A DNA stretch of 64,000 nt, taken from G958296245 sp963664035 (GTDB lineage Bacteria; Chloroflexota; Dehalococcoidia; Lucifugimonadales; G958296245). Position 1 is the stretch's first letter. Each line of letters opens with the position of its first letter. Positions 8,735-16,944 of the stretch are shown here, piece after piece. The notes beneath the pieces are model-generated. The model saw only the letters and a program-made list of their open reading frames with translations. It had not been told where the DNA came from and ran no database searches. Position numbers and translations under genes: made by a program. Location: positions 1,674,001 to 1,738,000 of the forward strand of contig OY760867.2 in assembly GCA_963664035.2 (NCBI GenBank). The letters are read 5' to 3'.

Positions 8735-10066
8735 GTGTTCGAAGCCCTTACGGAAAAGCTCAACGGGGTCTTCGGCCGGCTCGGCAGCAAGGGCCGTCTT
8801 ACGGAGAAAGACGTCGACGCCGCCCTCCGGGAGGTGCGCATGGCGCTCTTGGAGGCCGACGTCAACTTCAGGGTCGCCCGCGAGCTCGTGGGGCGCATAC
8901 GCGAACGCGCCCTCGACGCCGAGTTGCTCAGGAGCCTGAGCCCGGGGCAGCAGGTCGTCAAGGTCACCAACGAGGAGATGACCCGCCTGCTCGGAGGCGG
9001 CGCAAAGGGCCTGGACCCCTCTCCGCAGCCGCCGTCGGTCATGCTGATGGTCGGCCTGAACGGCTCCGGCAAGACGACCACGGCCGCGAAGGTGGCGCGG
9101 CACCTCAAGCAGTCCGGCAGGCCGCCGCTGCTCGTCGCCGCCGACCTGCAGCGCCCCGCCGCCATCCAGCAGCTACAGACCCTGGGCTCGCAGATCGGGG
9201 TCGAGGTGTACGCGGAGGACCCGTCGGCCGGCACCGTACAGGTCGCCCGGAACGGCGTCGCGCGGGCGAAGCAGGTCGGCGCACCGTGGGCCATCGTCGA
9301 CACAGCGGGCAGGTTCCAGATCGACGACGAGTTGATGGTCGAGCTCGAAGCCGTGAAGAAGGCCGTCTCGCCGGCGGAGACCCTGCTGGTCGTCGACGCC
9401 ATGACCGGGCAGGACGCCGTCACGGCCGCCGAGGAGTTTCACGCCCGCGTCGGCCTGACCGGGCTGGTGCTCACGAAGATGGACGGCGACGCCAGGGGAG
9501 GCGCCGCGCTCTCCATCGTGTCCGTGACCGGCGTGCCCGTCAAGTTCATGGGCACGGGGGAGCGGGTAGACGCCTTCGAAGCCTTCCACCCCGACCGCCT
9601 CGCCTCGCGCATCCTCGGCATGGGCGACGTGCTGACCCTCATCGAGAAGTCCGAGGCCGCCTTCGACGAGGACCAGGCCGCCGAGATCGAGAAGAAGATG
9701 CGGCAGGCCACATTCGACCTGCAGGACTACCTGACGCAGCTACAGGAGCTCAGGAAGATGGGGCCGCTGGGGCAGATACTCGACATGGTCCCCGGGATCT
9801 CCAACCTCAGGTCGAGGATGCCCAACGAGGACCTGGGGGAGGAGCATCTCAAGAGGGTAGAGGCGATCATCTTCTCCATGACCCCGGAGGAGCGCAGGCG
9901 GCCCCAGATCATAGGGGGCAGCCGTCGCCGCCGCATCGCCAGGGGGTCCGGCACCTCGCCGCAGGCCGTCAACCAGCTCCTCAACCAGTTCCGGCAGATG
10001 CGCAAGGTAATGCGCAAGATGGCGTCCGGCAAGGGCGCCCCGGACCTGGCCCAGCTTATCCGCTGA
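8735..10066 (+). CDS. ffh: Signal recognition particle protein Ffh (SRP54)
   Basis: 443 aa, GTG start. The N domain opens with MFEALTEKL. The G domain has the P-loop GLNGSGKTT at 107-115, an ADLQRPAA segment, DTAGRF and TKMDGDARGG. The C-terminal M domain contains the RNA-binding 'RRRRIARGSG' region and a methionine-rich tail. It binds SRP RNA and signal peptides and delivers ribosomes to FtsY at the membrane. Length and motif order are normal. No SRP RNA gene is visible nearby. The upstream REP-A copy (8692-8725) overlaps the translation-initiation region. Confidence 0.97.
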   Translation: MFEALTEKLNGVFGRLGSKGRLTEKDVDAALREVRMALLEADVNFRVARELVGRIRERALDAELLRSLSPGQQVVKVTNEEMTRLLGGGAKGLDPSPQPPSVMLMVGLNGSGKTTTAAKVARHLKQSGRPPLLVAADLQRPAAIQQLQTLGSQIGVEVYAEDPSAGTVQVARNGVARAKQVGAPWAIVDTAGRFQIDDELMVELEAVKKAVSPAETLLVVDAMTGQDAVTAAEEFHARVGLTGLVLTKMDGDARGGAALSIVSVTGVPVKFMGTGERVDAFEAFHPDRLASRILGMGDVLTLIEKSEAAFDEDQAAEIEKKMRQATFDLQDYLTQLQELRKMGPLGQILDMVPGISNLRSRMPNEDLGEEHLKRVEAIIFSMTPEERRRPQIIGGSRRRRIARGSGTSPQAVNQLLNQFRQMRKVMRKMASGKGAPDLAQLIR

Positions 10067-10112
10067 CCCGGTACCGGCATCGTCACTGAACCCGGAAACG
10101 CCATGCGCTATT

Positions 10113-10132
10113 GTGTCCCATAAGTGGTACAC
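10113..10132. promoter_or_regulatory. Inverted-repeat operator candidate for toxin-antitoxin pair
   Basis: GTGTCCCA-TAAG-TGGTACAC is an 8+8 inverted repeat with one mismatch, 28 nt upstream of the antitoxin start. RelB/DinJ antitoxins autoregulate through such palindromes, so an operator role is inferred. TACACT at 10128-10133 could be part of the -10 box. Confidence 0.55.
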
Positions 10133-10160
10133 TGGTCACGATAAGTTTGGAGGCTATTTC

Positions 10161-10448
10161 ATGGTCAAGTCCGCTATGATACGCGCCCGCGTCGAACCGG
10201 AGTTGAAGCGCCAGGCCGAAGACCTATTCTCGGAGTTGGGACTGTCGGCAACGGAAGCCATCACGTTGTTCTACAGGCAGGTGACCGTGCATCGCGGCCT
10301 GCCCTTCTCCGTACGGCTACCCAATGCCGATACCGTAGAGGCGCTGCGACAGGCGCAAGAGGGCAGGGGCCTGACGGAGTACGCCAGTCTGGAGGCGCTC
10401 AGGGATAGCGTCGATGATGCGCCTGCTGACCACAACGCGGTTCGATAG
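10161..10448 (+). CDS. dinJ: RelB/DinJ-family antitoxin
   Basis: 95 aa from ATG 10161, with TTGGAGG 7 nt upstream; an in-frame GTG at 10113 falls inside the operator candidate. The N-terminus 'MIRARVEPELKRQAEDLF' followed by 'LGLSATEAITLFYRQV' is the ribbon-helix-helix pattern of RelB/DinJ. The C-terminal part would wrap the toxin. The reading frame overlaps the toxin by 35 nt, indicating translational coupling. It should neutralise the downstream YafQ-like RNase and repress the operon. Confidence 0.88.
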   Translation: MVKSAMIRARVEPELKRQAEDLFSELGLSATEAITLFYRQVTVHRGLPFSVRLPNADTVEALRQAQEGRGLTEYASLEALRDSVDDAPADHNAVR

Positions 10449-10683
10449 GGACCTCCGGCGTACCTCCAAGCGTGGGAAGGACTTAGGCAAGCTCTGGGCC
10501 GTGGTCGAACGGCTGCTGTCTCGACAACCTCTCGACCCACGCAGCAGGCCGCACCGTCTTTCCGGTGACTGGTCCGACTACTGGGAGTGCCACGTCGAGT
10601 CGGACTGGTTGCTCGTCTGGGGCAAGGAGGACGACCGCCTCGTGCTGGTGAGGACGGGAACCCACGACGACCTGTTTGGCTGA
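10414..10683 (+). CDS. yafQ: YafQ-family mRNA interferase toxin
   Basis: 89 aa, ATG 10414 (or the next codon, ATG 10417). His47, His60, Asp64, Trp65, His84 and Phe88 reproduce the spacing of the catalytic set of Escherichia coli YafQ (H50, H63, D67, W68, H87, F91), so the toxin looks active. It would cleave mRNA in the ribosome. It overlaps the antitoxin gene by 35 nt and ends 5 nt from the convergent rho stop codon. Confidence 0.9.
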   Translation: MMRLLTTTRFDRDLRRTSKRGKDLGKLWAVVERLLSRQPLDPRSRPHRLSGDWSDYWECHVESDWLLVWGKEDDRLVLVRTGTHDDLFG

Positions 10684-10688
10684 AGGGC

Positions 10689-11954
10689 CTATATTTCCTT
10701 GCCGAGGGTGGCTAGGAACTCCTGGTTGCTCTTGGTCTTGCGGAGGCGCGCCAGGACCTTCTCGGTGGCGTCGTTGGAGTCCATGCCGTTGGAGGTGATC
10801 ATGGCGACCATTCGCCTGAGGAGCCAGACCTGGCGGAGGGTGGCCTCGTCGAGCAGCAGCTCCTCGCGGCGGGTGCCGCTCCGCCCGATGTCTATGGCGG
10901 GAAAGACGCGGCGCTCGGCGAGCTTGCGGTCGAGGTGGACCTCCATGTTGCCGGTGCCCTTGAACTCCTCGTAGATGACGTCGTCCATGCGGCTGCCGGT
11001 CTCGACGAGGCAGGCGGCTAGTATGGTCAGGCTGCCTCCGTCCTCGGCGTTGCGGGCGGCGCCGAAGAAGCGCTTCGGCGGGTAGAGCGCGACGGGGTCG
11101 ATGCCGCCGGACAGGGTCCTGCCGCTCGTGGGCACCGCGAGGTTGTAGGCGCGCGTGAGGCGGGTGATGCTGTCGAGCAGGATCACCACGTCTCGCCCGG
11201 CCTCGACGAGCCGCTTGGCGCGGGCGAGGGCGAGCTCGGCGACGCGCGTATGGTCCTCGACGGGCTCGTCGAAGGTGGAGCTGAAGACCTCGCCTTGCAC
11301 GGAGCGGGTCATGTCGGTTACCTCCTCGGGGCGCTCGCCGATGAGCGCGACCATCAGGTGGATGTCCGGCGCGTTGGTGGTGATGCCCTGGGCGATGTTC
11401 TTGAGCAGGGTCGTCTTGCCCGCCTTGGGCGGCGAGACGATGAGGCCGCGTTGTCCCCGGCCGACCGGGGCCGCCATGTCTATGAGGCGGGTGGAGGCCA
11501 TGTTGCGGGTGGTCTCGAGCTTGATGTGCTCGTCGGGGGATATGGGCGTGAGGCGCTCGAAGTGGGGGCGGCTGCGGGAGCCTTCGGGCTCCAGGCCGTT
11601 GACCGCCTCGACGCGGATGAGGCCGAAGTAGCGCTCGCCGTCCTTGGGGGGCCTGACCTGGCCGGTGACGTGGTCGCCGGTCCTGAGGCCGAAGCGGCGG
11701 ATCTGGGATTGGGAGACGTAGACGTCGCTGGAGTTGGAGTGTCGGCCGTTCGACTTCAGGAAGCCGTAGCCGTCGCTCGTGATGGAGAGGACGCCGCTCG
11801 CGAGCACCTGGCCGTTGCGCTCGGCCAGCCCCTGGAGCACCTTCATCATGAGCGTGTGCCGCCTTGGGGAGGCGCCATTGTCTATCATGCCCATCTCGCG
11901 GGCGAGGTCCAGCAGCTCTTCGTTGGTCTTGTCCTGTAGCTCGGCTATGTTCAT
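10689..11954 (-). CDS. rho: Transcription termination factor Rho
   Basis: 421 aa, ATG start with GGAG about 8 nt upstream on the minus strand. The N-terminal helix bundle (MNIAELQDKTNEELLDLARE), the cold-shock-like RNA-binding domain (DGYGFLK at 61-67) and the hexameric ATPase domain are all present. The Walker A is SPPKAGKTT at 174-182. It loads on unstructured RNA and terminates transcription. It is a single gene here, convergent with the toxin gene. Confidence 0.97.
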   Translation of the reverse strand: MNIAELQDKTNEELLDLAREMGMIDNGASPRRHTLMMKVLQGLAERNGQVLASGVLSITSDGYGFLKSNGRHSNSSDVYVSQSQIRRFGLRTGDHVTGQVRPPKDGERYFGLIRVEAVNGLEPEGSRSRPHFERLTPISPDEHIKLETTRNMASTRLIDMAAPVGRGQRGLIVSPPKAGKTTLLKNIAQGITTNAPDIHLMVALIGERPEEVTDMTRSVQGEVFSSTFDEPVEDHTRVAELALARAKRLVEAGRDVVILLDSITRLTRAYNLAVPTSGRTLSGGIDPVALYPPKRFFGAARNAEDGGSLTILAACLVETGSRMDDVIYEEFKGTGNMEVHLDRKLAERRVFPAIDIGRSGTRREELLLDEATLRQVWLLRRMVAMITSNGMDSNDATEKVLARLRKTKSNQEFLATLGKEI

Positions 11955-12131
11955 CTCTCACTCCGGGCGGTTTGGGATGGGCGGGCGCGTGGGGGGTACG
12001 GAGTACGCAAGAGCTAAGGCGAATGGTCTCGGTTAAAGGAAGGCCCGCCGCGATGCCGCCGATTGCGGCGCCCTGGCGAGGGGAAAGCATATTCATGCTA
12101 CCACACCGGACATTGCTAGTCCAGTAACCGG
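11955..12131. other. rho upstream region
   Basis: This stretch should hold the rho promoter and leader (minus strand). I see no confident -35/-10 pair. The region up to the IS66 transposase continues with the MITE-like element (12132-12262) and the IS left end. Confidence 0.4.
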
Positions 12132-12262
12132 GCGCGCCCAAATCCCCCACCTCTAGGTTCAGTGCCATATCTATCGGCCATCACCTCGTAGGGGCTGGTT
12201 TCAAACCAGCCCTCCCCTTGCCGTAGAGCGTCACCGCCATTTAGGTGGGGGATTTTGGCGCG
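12132..12262. repeat. MITE-like element, copy 1
   Basis: 131 bp bounded by 21-bp terminal inverted repeats with one mismatch, beginning GCGCGCCCAAATCCCCCACC. The interior holds a REP-B palindrome (12188-12217). A related copy in the opposite orientation lies at 42236-42381. There is no coding capacity, so it fits a non-autonomous miniature inverted-repeat element. Confidence 0.8.
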
Positions 12263-12265
12263 CTA

Positions 12266-13700
12266 GTAACTGTTCAGAGTTGATGAGGTGAACTTGAAAA
12301 GCCTAGCGTTCAGGTGACCAGTTGTGCCATAAGGGAGTGGTGAAGATTGGATCAGACCTCAATAGCGCAAGCCGGGAGACCCTGCTGGCGATCATCGCCG
12401 AGCAGCAGTTGGTGATCGCAGAGCTTCGGCGGCGGGTCGAAGGGTTGGAGCGCCGCGCAACTCGTGGCTCGTCTGTAGGGATGCCGGGCAACAAGGCGAC
12501 CAAGCGGCGAGAGTCGGAGAGCAGGAAGCCTCGGAAGGAGCGTGCTCACGGCTTTGCCCGTCGGCGGATGGAACCCACCCGGAGGGTGGTGCACGCCGCT
12601 GAGTCGTGCCCTGGGTGTGGTACGGGCCTGACGGGGGGCTGGGTGCATAGTACGCGGGAGGTGATCGAGCTTCCGTTGGCTCCGGTAGAGGTGATCGAGC
12701 AGGTCATCGTCGCCCGAATGTGTGCTCTATGCGGACAACGGCGGCTGCCCCAAGACCCGTTGAAGGGGCTGGCAGTGGGCCGTCAGCGCTTTGGCGTCAA
12801 TCTGGTGAGCTTGGTAGTGACGCTTCGAGAGGAGGGCCGGCTTCCCATAAGGAGTATCCAGCAGTACCTGCAGACGGTCCATCAGCTCAGGCTGAGCGTG
12901 GGCGCCATCGTAGACATGATTCACCGGATGGCGCGACGGGCACAGCCGACAGTGGCTGAGATGGTCGAGCGCATCCGGGGCTCTCCGGTGGTCAATGCCG
13001 ATGAGACCGGATGGCGTCAGGACGGGGTCAACGGCTATGTCTGGACATTCAGCACACCGACTGACCGGTACTTCCTGCGTCGTGGTCGCGGCAAGGGTGT
13101 GGTGGACGAGGCGTTGGGGGACTCCTTCAGCGGGGTGCTGGTGAGCGACTTCTACGCCGCATACAACCACTACCCTGGTCTCAAGCAGCGGTGCTGGGTC
13201 CACCTTCTGCGGGACATCCGTGACCTGGAGGCGCTGTACCCTCAGGACGCTGGCCTGTCTCGGTGGGCCCGAGCGGTGCGTCAACTATATGACGAGGCCA
13301 AGACCTGCGCTGCCACTGTCGACCATAGGGCGGCCGGTTATCAGCGGTCAGTGTCGTCCAACCAGTTGGTGTTGGAGAGACGGTTGCTGTCGCTGTGCCA
13401 CCCCTTCTCCGACGACCAGACGGCGCCTCAAGCCAAGCTCTGCCGACGCATGGAACGGTTCATCAAAGAGTTGTTCGTCTTCGTCTCGCATCCCAACGTG
13501 CCGCCTGAGAACAACGCGGCTGAGCGGAGCCTCAGACACCTGGTCATCAGTCGAAAGATCAGTGGCGGCACTCGCTCTGAGAGGGGAACCCAAAGCAAGA
13601 TGGCCCTGGCATCCCTTTTCGGCACATGGAGAGCCAGAGGTCTCAATCCCCTCATCGAGTCCCGTAATCTCCTCCTCTCTCATCAACTCTGAACAGTTAC
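12266..13700 (+). mobile_element. IS66-family insertion sequence, copy 1
   Basis: 1435 bp with perfect 22-bp terminal inverted repeats (12266-12287 and 13679-13700), starting GTAACTGTTCAGAGTTGATG. It is flanked by an 8-bp target duplication GCGCGCTA (12258-12265 and 13701-13708), the size expected for IS66. One transposase gene fills it, as in the ISBst12-type subgroup that lacks tnpA and tnpB. The copy at 48287-49721 encodes an identical protein. Confidence 0.95.
12322..13692 (+). CDS. IS66-family transposase
   Basis: 456 aa. The N-terminal coiled coil (LLAIIAEQQLVIAELRRRVEGLE) is followed by a zinc-binding segment (CPGCG...CALCG) and the DDE catalytic core: 'VVNADETGWR', 'LVSDFYAAYN', and a C-terminal 'NVPPENNAAERSLRH' segment with the final Glu. 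The start is GTG 12322; the next residues CHKGVVKIGS precede an in-frame GTG that could also serve. The gene ends 8 bp before the right inverted repeat terminus and looks intact. Confidence 0.95.
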   Translation: MCHKGVVKIGSDLNSASRETLLAIIAEQQLVIAELRRRVEGLERRATRGSSVGMPGNKATKRRESESRKPRKERAHGFARRRMEPTRRVVHAAESCPGCGTGLTGGWVHSTREVIELPLAPVEVIEQVIVARMCALCGQRRLPQDPLKGLAVGRQRFGVNLVSLVVTLREEGRLPIRSIQQYLQTVHQLRLSVGAIVDMIHRMARRAQPTVAEMVERIRGSPVVNADETGWRQDGVNGYVWTFSTPTDRYFLRRGRGKGVVDEALGDSFSGVLVSDFYAAYNHYPGLKQRCWVHLLRDIRDLEALYPQDAGLSRWARAVRQLYDEAKTCAATVDHRAAGYQRSVSSNQLVLERRLLSLCHPFSDDQTAPQAKLCRRMERFIKELFVFVSHPNVPPENNAAERSLRHLVISRKISGGTRSERGTQSKMALASLFGTWRARGLNPLIESRNLLLSHQL

Positions 13701-13750
13701 GCGCGCTAAAATCGCCTATCTGGATGGCGGTGACGCTCTATGGCGAGGGA
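13701..13750. repeat. Half MITE-like element right of IS66 copy 1
   Basis: Resembles the outer end of the copy at 42236-42295 (ATGGCGGTGACGCTCTA is shared exactly) and faces the element at 12132-12262 head to head. Before the IS inserted, the two would have formed a long imperfect palindrome centred on GCGCGC. Confidence 0.7.
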
Positions 13751-13999
13751 GGGCCGGTCGATGAGAGGATGGCGAGTTTTACCCGCCGTTCCTTGAAAAA
13801 GTGTTTCATTTTGTTCCATTTTGTTTCATTCAGCTATGGACCGTGGGACAGGGGGAGACGCGAAATAGGCAAAATGAACCATGAGATAGACTGAATAAGA
13901 CAGCGATGAGACAGAATGAGACACGCGGTCGCGGGATGGCCGGTCCCAAGCGCCCTCAACTCAGTATGTGCGCGGTGGTGCATGGGGGGAGTATAGCAC
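13746..13999 (-). repeat. Dispersed intergenic repeat R1, copy 2 (inverted)
   Basis: The reverse complement of 5140-5410 with many scattered substitutions and without the internal REP-B element. Together with 13701-13750 and the REP-C at 14045-14080 it fills the whole gap between the IS and the next gene; no gene is seen in 13701-14092. Confidence 0.8.
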
Positions 14000-14044
14000 G
14001 TGGGTTCTGAGAATGGCAAGGCGTAGTCGGCCCCAAGTCGACGC

Positions 14045-14080
14045 CGGGGATGGATTCCCGCTTTCGCGGGAACGACGGGG
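14045..14080. repeat. REP-C palindromic repeat
   Basis: GGATTCCCGC-TTTC-GCGGGAACGACGGG, a short hairpin repeat. Further copies lie at 52510-52545 and 55928-55965, with a partial one at 50895-50912. Confidence 0.8.
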
Positions 14081-14092
14081 GTGGGGATTTGG

Positions 14093-14977
14093 CTACCTCG
14101 GCCGGCGGCGGGTTGCCAGGACCGTCCCGGAGAACATGCGGCGGGGCGGCTCCGTGGTGGGGAACCGGGGTTCGGCTGCCTCCAGGGCCGCCAGCAGCTT
14201 GGTGACGCTGTTGGTCCCGCCCTGCACCGATTCCGAATTCAACTCGTCCTCGTAGACGTTGACGTGGAGTACGCGCGCGCTCAACACCCGCTGTCGCTGG
14301 TGCTGCGGCGCGTCCGCGACTGCCGCCAGCGCCTGGGCGATGCGCATGATGTCGGCGTGGTGGCTGTTCTCCCAGCCGCGCTCCTCTGCGACGGCCTTCA
14401 CGTAGTGGGCCAAGGCGCCCCACGCCTTCTCGGACGCCTGCAGGAGGTCGCCCCTGTCCAGCTCCACCTGTGCGTTGACCAAGAGCATGCGGCTGGAATC
14501 CCTATGCTTGGTTGCTTCGACGGGCGCCGTAGCCATCCCCATACCTACCTCGGCCCGCGGCGGGTTGCCAGGACGCAGGCGGCGGGGCGGCTCCGTGGTG
14601 GGGAACCGGGGTTCGGCTGCCTCCAGGGCCGCCAGCAGCTTAGCGACGTCGTTGATGCCTTCCTGTACGGACTCCGGCGGGTCCTGGTCCTCGTAGAAGT
14701 TGACGTGAAGCGCCCGGGCCGACCTGAGCCGACGCCGCTGGCGTTTCGGCGCGTCCGCGACGTTCACGAGCGCATACGCGATGCGCATGATGTCGGCGTG
14801 GTGGTTGTTCTCCCAGCCGCGCTCTTCCGCGACGGCCTTGACGTAGTGGGCCAGCGCTCCCCACGCCTTCTCGGATGCCTGCAGGAGGTCGCCCCTGTCC
14901 AGCTCTACCTGGGCGTTGACCAGGAGCATGCGGCTGGAATCCCTATGCCTGGTTGCTTCGACGGGCGCGGTAGCCAT
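14093..14977 (-). CDS. Tandem-duplicated PaREP1/HEPN-like protein
   Basis: 294 aa made of two near-identical halves (about residues 1-145 and 148-294), each beginning MATAPVEAT(R/K)HRDSS and containing 'LQASEKAWGALAHYVKAVAEERGW', the helical pattern of the PaREP1/HEPN-like family. Each half ends with 'LLAALEAAEPRFPTTEPPRR'. The duplication is visible in the DNA as a repeat of about 450 bp with an in-frame ATG at the start of the second half, so a half-size product is possible. HEPN proteins are often RNases or parts of toxin systems, but the RxxxxH motif is not evident. Function unknown. Confidence 0.65.
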   Translation of the reverse strand: MATAPVEATRHRDSSRMLLVNAQVELDRGDLLQASEKAWGALAHYVKAVAEERGWENNHHADIMRIAYALVNVADAPKRQRRRLRSARALHVNFYEDQDPPESVQEGINDVAKLLAALEAAEPRFPTTEPPRRLRPGNPPRAEVGMGMATAPVEATKHRDSSRMLLVNAQVELDRGDLLQASEKAWGALAHYVKAVAEERGWENSHHADIMRIAQALAAVADAPQHQRQRVLSARVLHVNVYEDELNSESVQGGTNSVTKLLAALEAAEPRFPTTEPPRRMFSGTVLATRRRPR

Positions 14978-15073
14978 CCTGGAGTCCTCCCAACGGCCCG
15001 TGACAATCTACCAATTCCGCCTATTGCCCGTCAACGGAGATATTGCTGGGCGCCGCATCGATGGCGGGACCGG

Positions 15074-15160
15074 GGAGGGCGGGTTTGAAACGGGTTTGAA
15101 ACCCGCATCTACGTCAACGCGGCTTGGAGATGGCGGGTTTGAAACACGCCCCTACGTCGT
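15074..15160. repeat. Rearranged REP-B copies
   Basis: Two partial copies of the GGGCGGGTTTGAAACCCGCC palindrome, the first with an internal 11-bp duplication (GGGTTTGAAAC twice). The second overlaps the 3' end of pyrG (minus strand). Confidence 0.7.
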
Positions 15161-16822
15161 GAGGACCGCGTCGGCGGGTGGGGGTGGCGCTTCGTTGAGG
15201 GCCATCTCGTGCTGGCCGCCCTCGCGGATGGTCTCCTTGGCGACGCCTACGAACTCGCGGAAGAGGGGGTGGGGGCGGCCGGGCCTGGAGAGGAACTCGG
15301 GGTGGAACTGGACGCCGACCATGAAGTCGCTGCTCTCGGCCTCCATGATCTCGACGAGGCTGCCGTCGGGGGAGAGGCCGGTGGCGCGGAGGCCGGCGGT
15401 CCCGAGCGCCTCCCTGTAGGCGTTGTTGAGCTCGAAGCGGTGGCGGTGGCGTTCCTGCACGACCGGCTCCCCGTAGGCGCGCTCGGCCCAGCTATCGCCG
15501 GCGACCTGGCAGGGGTATATGCCGAGCCGCATGGTGCCGCCCATCTGGGTCACGTCCTTCTGGTCGGGCATCAGGTCGATGACGGGCGCGGCGGTGTTTG
15601 GGTCGAACTCGGTGGAGTTCGCGCCGGGCAGGCCGAGGACGTGGCGGGCGGCCTCGATGACCATGACCTGCATTCCCAGGCAGAGGCCGAGGTAGGGCAC
15701 GCCGCGCTCCCGCGCGTACGCCGCGGCGTCGATCATCCCCTCGACGCCGCGCGGGCCGAAGCCGCCCGGCACGACGATGCCGCGGGCGGAGGCGAGGAGG
15801 CGTTCGGGGCCCTCCTCCTCTATCTCCTCTGCGGAGACCCACTGGACGTCGATGTTGAGGCGGTGGTGCAGGCCGGCGTGGAAGAGGGCCTCCTTGACGG
15901 ATATGTAGGCGTCCTGCAGGTCGACGTACTTGCCGACGACCGCGATTGGGAGCGACTCGCCGGGCTCCTTTATGGCGTCGACCATCTCGCGCCACTCCTC
16001 CATTGCGCCGGCGCGGGCGGGCAGCCGGAGGGCGCAGGTCACGAGGTCGCCCAGGCCCTCCTGTTCCAGCAGCAGCGGCACCTCGTACACCGTCTCGACG
16101 GTGGGCAGCGCTATGACGCTATCGCGGGATACGTCGCAGTGGACGGCGATCTTGTCCTTTATATCGTCGTCGACGGGGTGGTCGCTCCGGCAGACTATGG
16201 CGTCGGGCTGGATGCCGATGCTCCGCAGCTCGCGTACGCTGTGCTGCGTGGGCTTGGTCTTCAGCTCGCCGGTGGCGGATATATAAGGAAGGAAGGTGAC
16301 GTGGACGTAGAAGACCTCGTCGCGCCCGACCTCGTTGCGCATCTGCCGGATGGCTTCGAGGAAGGGCTGGCCCTCGATGTCGCCCACGGTGCCGCCGACC
16401 TCGACGACTATGACTTGCGCGCCGCTCTCCTTGGCAAGGCCGTAGATGCGCTTCTTGATGGCGTCGGTCACGTGCGGGACCGATTGGATGGTGCCGCCGA
16501 GGAACTCGCCCTTGCGCTCCCTCCTTATAACGTCCCAGAAGACCTGGCCCGCGGTGACGTTGGAGGAGCGGGTCAGGCCGACGTCGATGAACCTCTCGTA
16601 GTGGCCGAGGTCGAGGTCGGTCTCCGAGCCGTCCGCCGTGACGAACACCTCGCCGTGCTGGTAGGGGGACATCGTGCCCGGATCGACGTTGAGATACGGG
16701 TCGAGCTTGAGCACGGAGATGGGGACGCCGCGGCCGTGCAGGATGCGTCCGAGGGACGCGACGGCGATGCCCTTGCCCACCGAGCTGACGACGCCGCCGG
16801 TAACGAATATGTACTTGGTCAC
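15152..16822 (-). CDS. pyrG: CTP synthase
   Basis: 556 aa, GTG start. The N-terminal synthetase domain has the classic MTKYIFVTGGVVSSVGKG P-loop region (8-20), 'LKLDPYLNVDPGTMSP' and 'EVGGTVGDIEG'. The C-terminal class I glutamine amidotransferase domain has 'PGGFGPRG' and the nucleophile Cys381 in GLCLGMQ, with the His-Glu pair in 'GVQFHPEF'. It makes CTP from UTP, ATP and glutamine. Normal length. No strong Shine-Dalgarno is visible. Confidence 0.97.
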   Translation of the reverse strand: MTKYIFVTGGVVSSVGKGIAVASLGRILHGRGVPISVLKLDPYLNVDPGTMSPYQHGEVFVTADGSETDLDLGHYERFIDVGLTRSSNVTAGQVFWDVIRRERKGEFLGGTIQSVPHVTDAIKKRIYGLAKESGAQVIVVEVGGTVGDIEGQPFLEAIRQMRNEVGRDEVFYVHVTFLPYISATGELKTKPTQHSVRELRSIGIQPDAIVCRSDHPVDDDIKDKIAVHCDVSRDSVIALPTVETVYEVPLLLEQEGLGDLVTCALRLPARAGAMEEWREMVDAIKEPGESLPIAVVGKYVDLQDAYISVKEALFHAGLHHRLNIDVQWVSAEEIEEEGPERLLASARGIVVPGGFGPRGVEGMIDAAAYARERGVPYLGLCLGMQVMVIEAARHVLGLPGANSTEFDPNTAAPVIDLMPDQKDVTQMGGTMRLGIYPCQVAGDSWAERAYGEPVVQERHRHRFELNNAYREALGTAGLRATGLSPDGSLVEIMEAESSDFMVGVQFHPEFLSRPGRPHPLFREFVGVAKETIREGGQHEMALNEAPPPPADAVLTT

Positions 16823-16944
16823 GGCGCTGCCGCCGGTGGTAGTAATAAGGAAGGGGGGACAGTGCAGTCGGGGCGGGGGATGTCAGAATTGACCTCGGTC
16901 ATGGCGCCGGGGGCAGTATATCACCATCCGCCGCCGGCGGAACG
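16823..16944. other. pyrG upstream region
   Basis: This short stretch should contain the pyrG promoter. I see no strong -35/-10 pair. The rest of the gap to sucD is repeat DNA (16945-17498). Confidence 0.35.
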
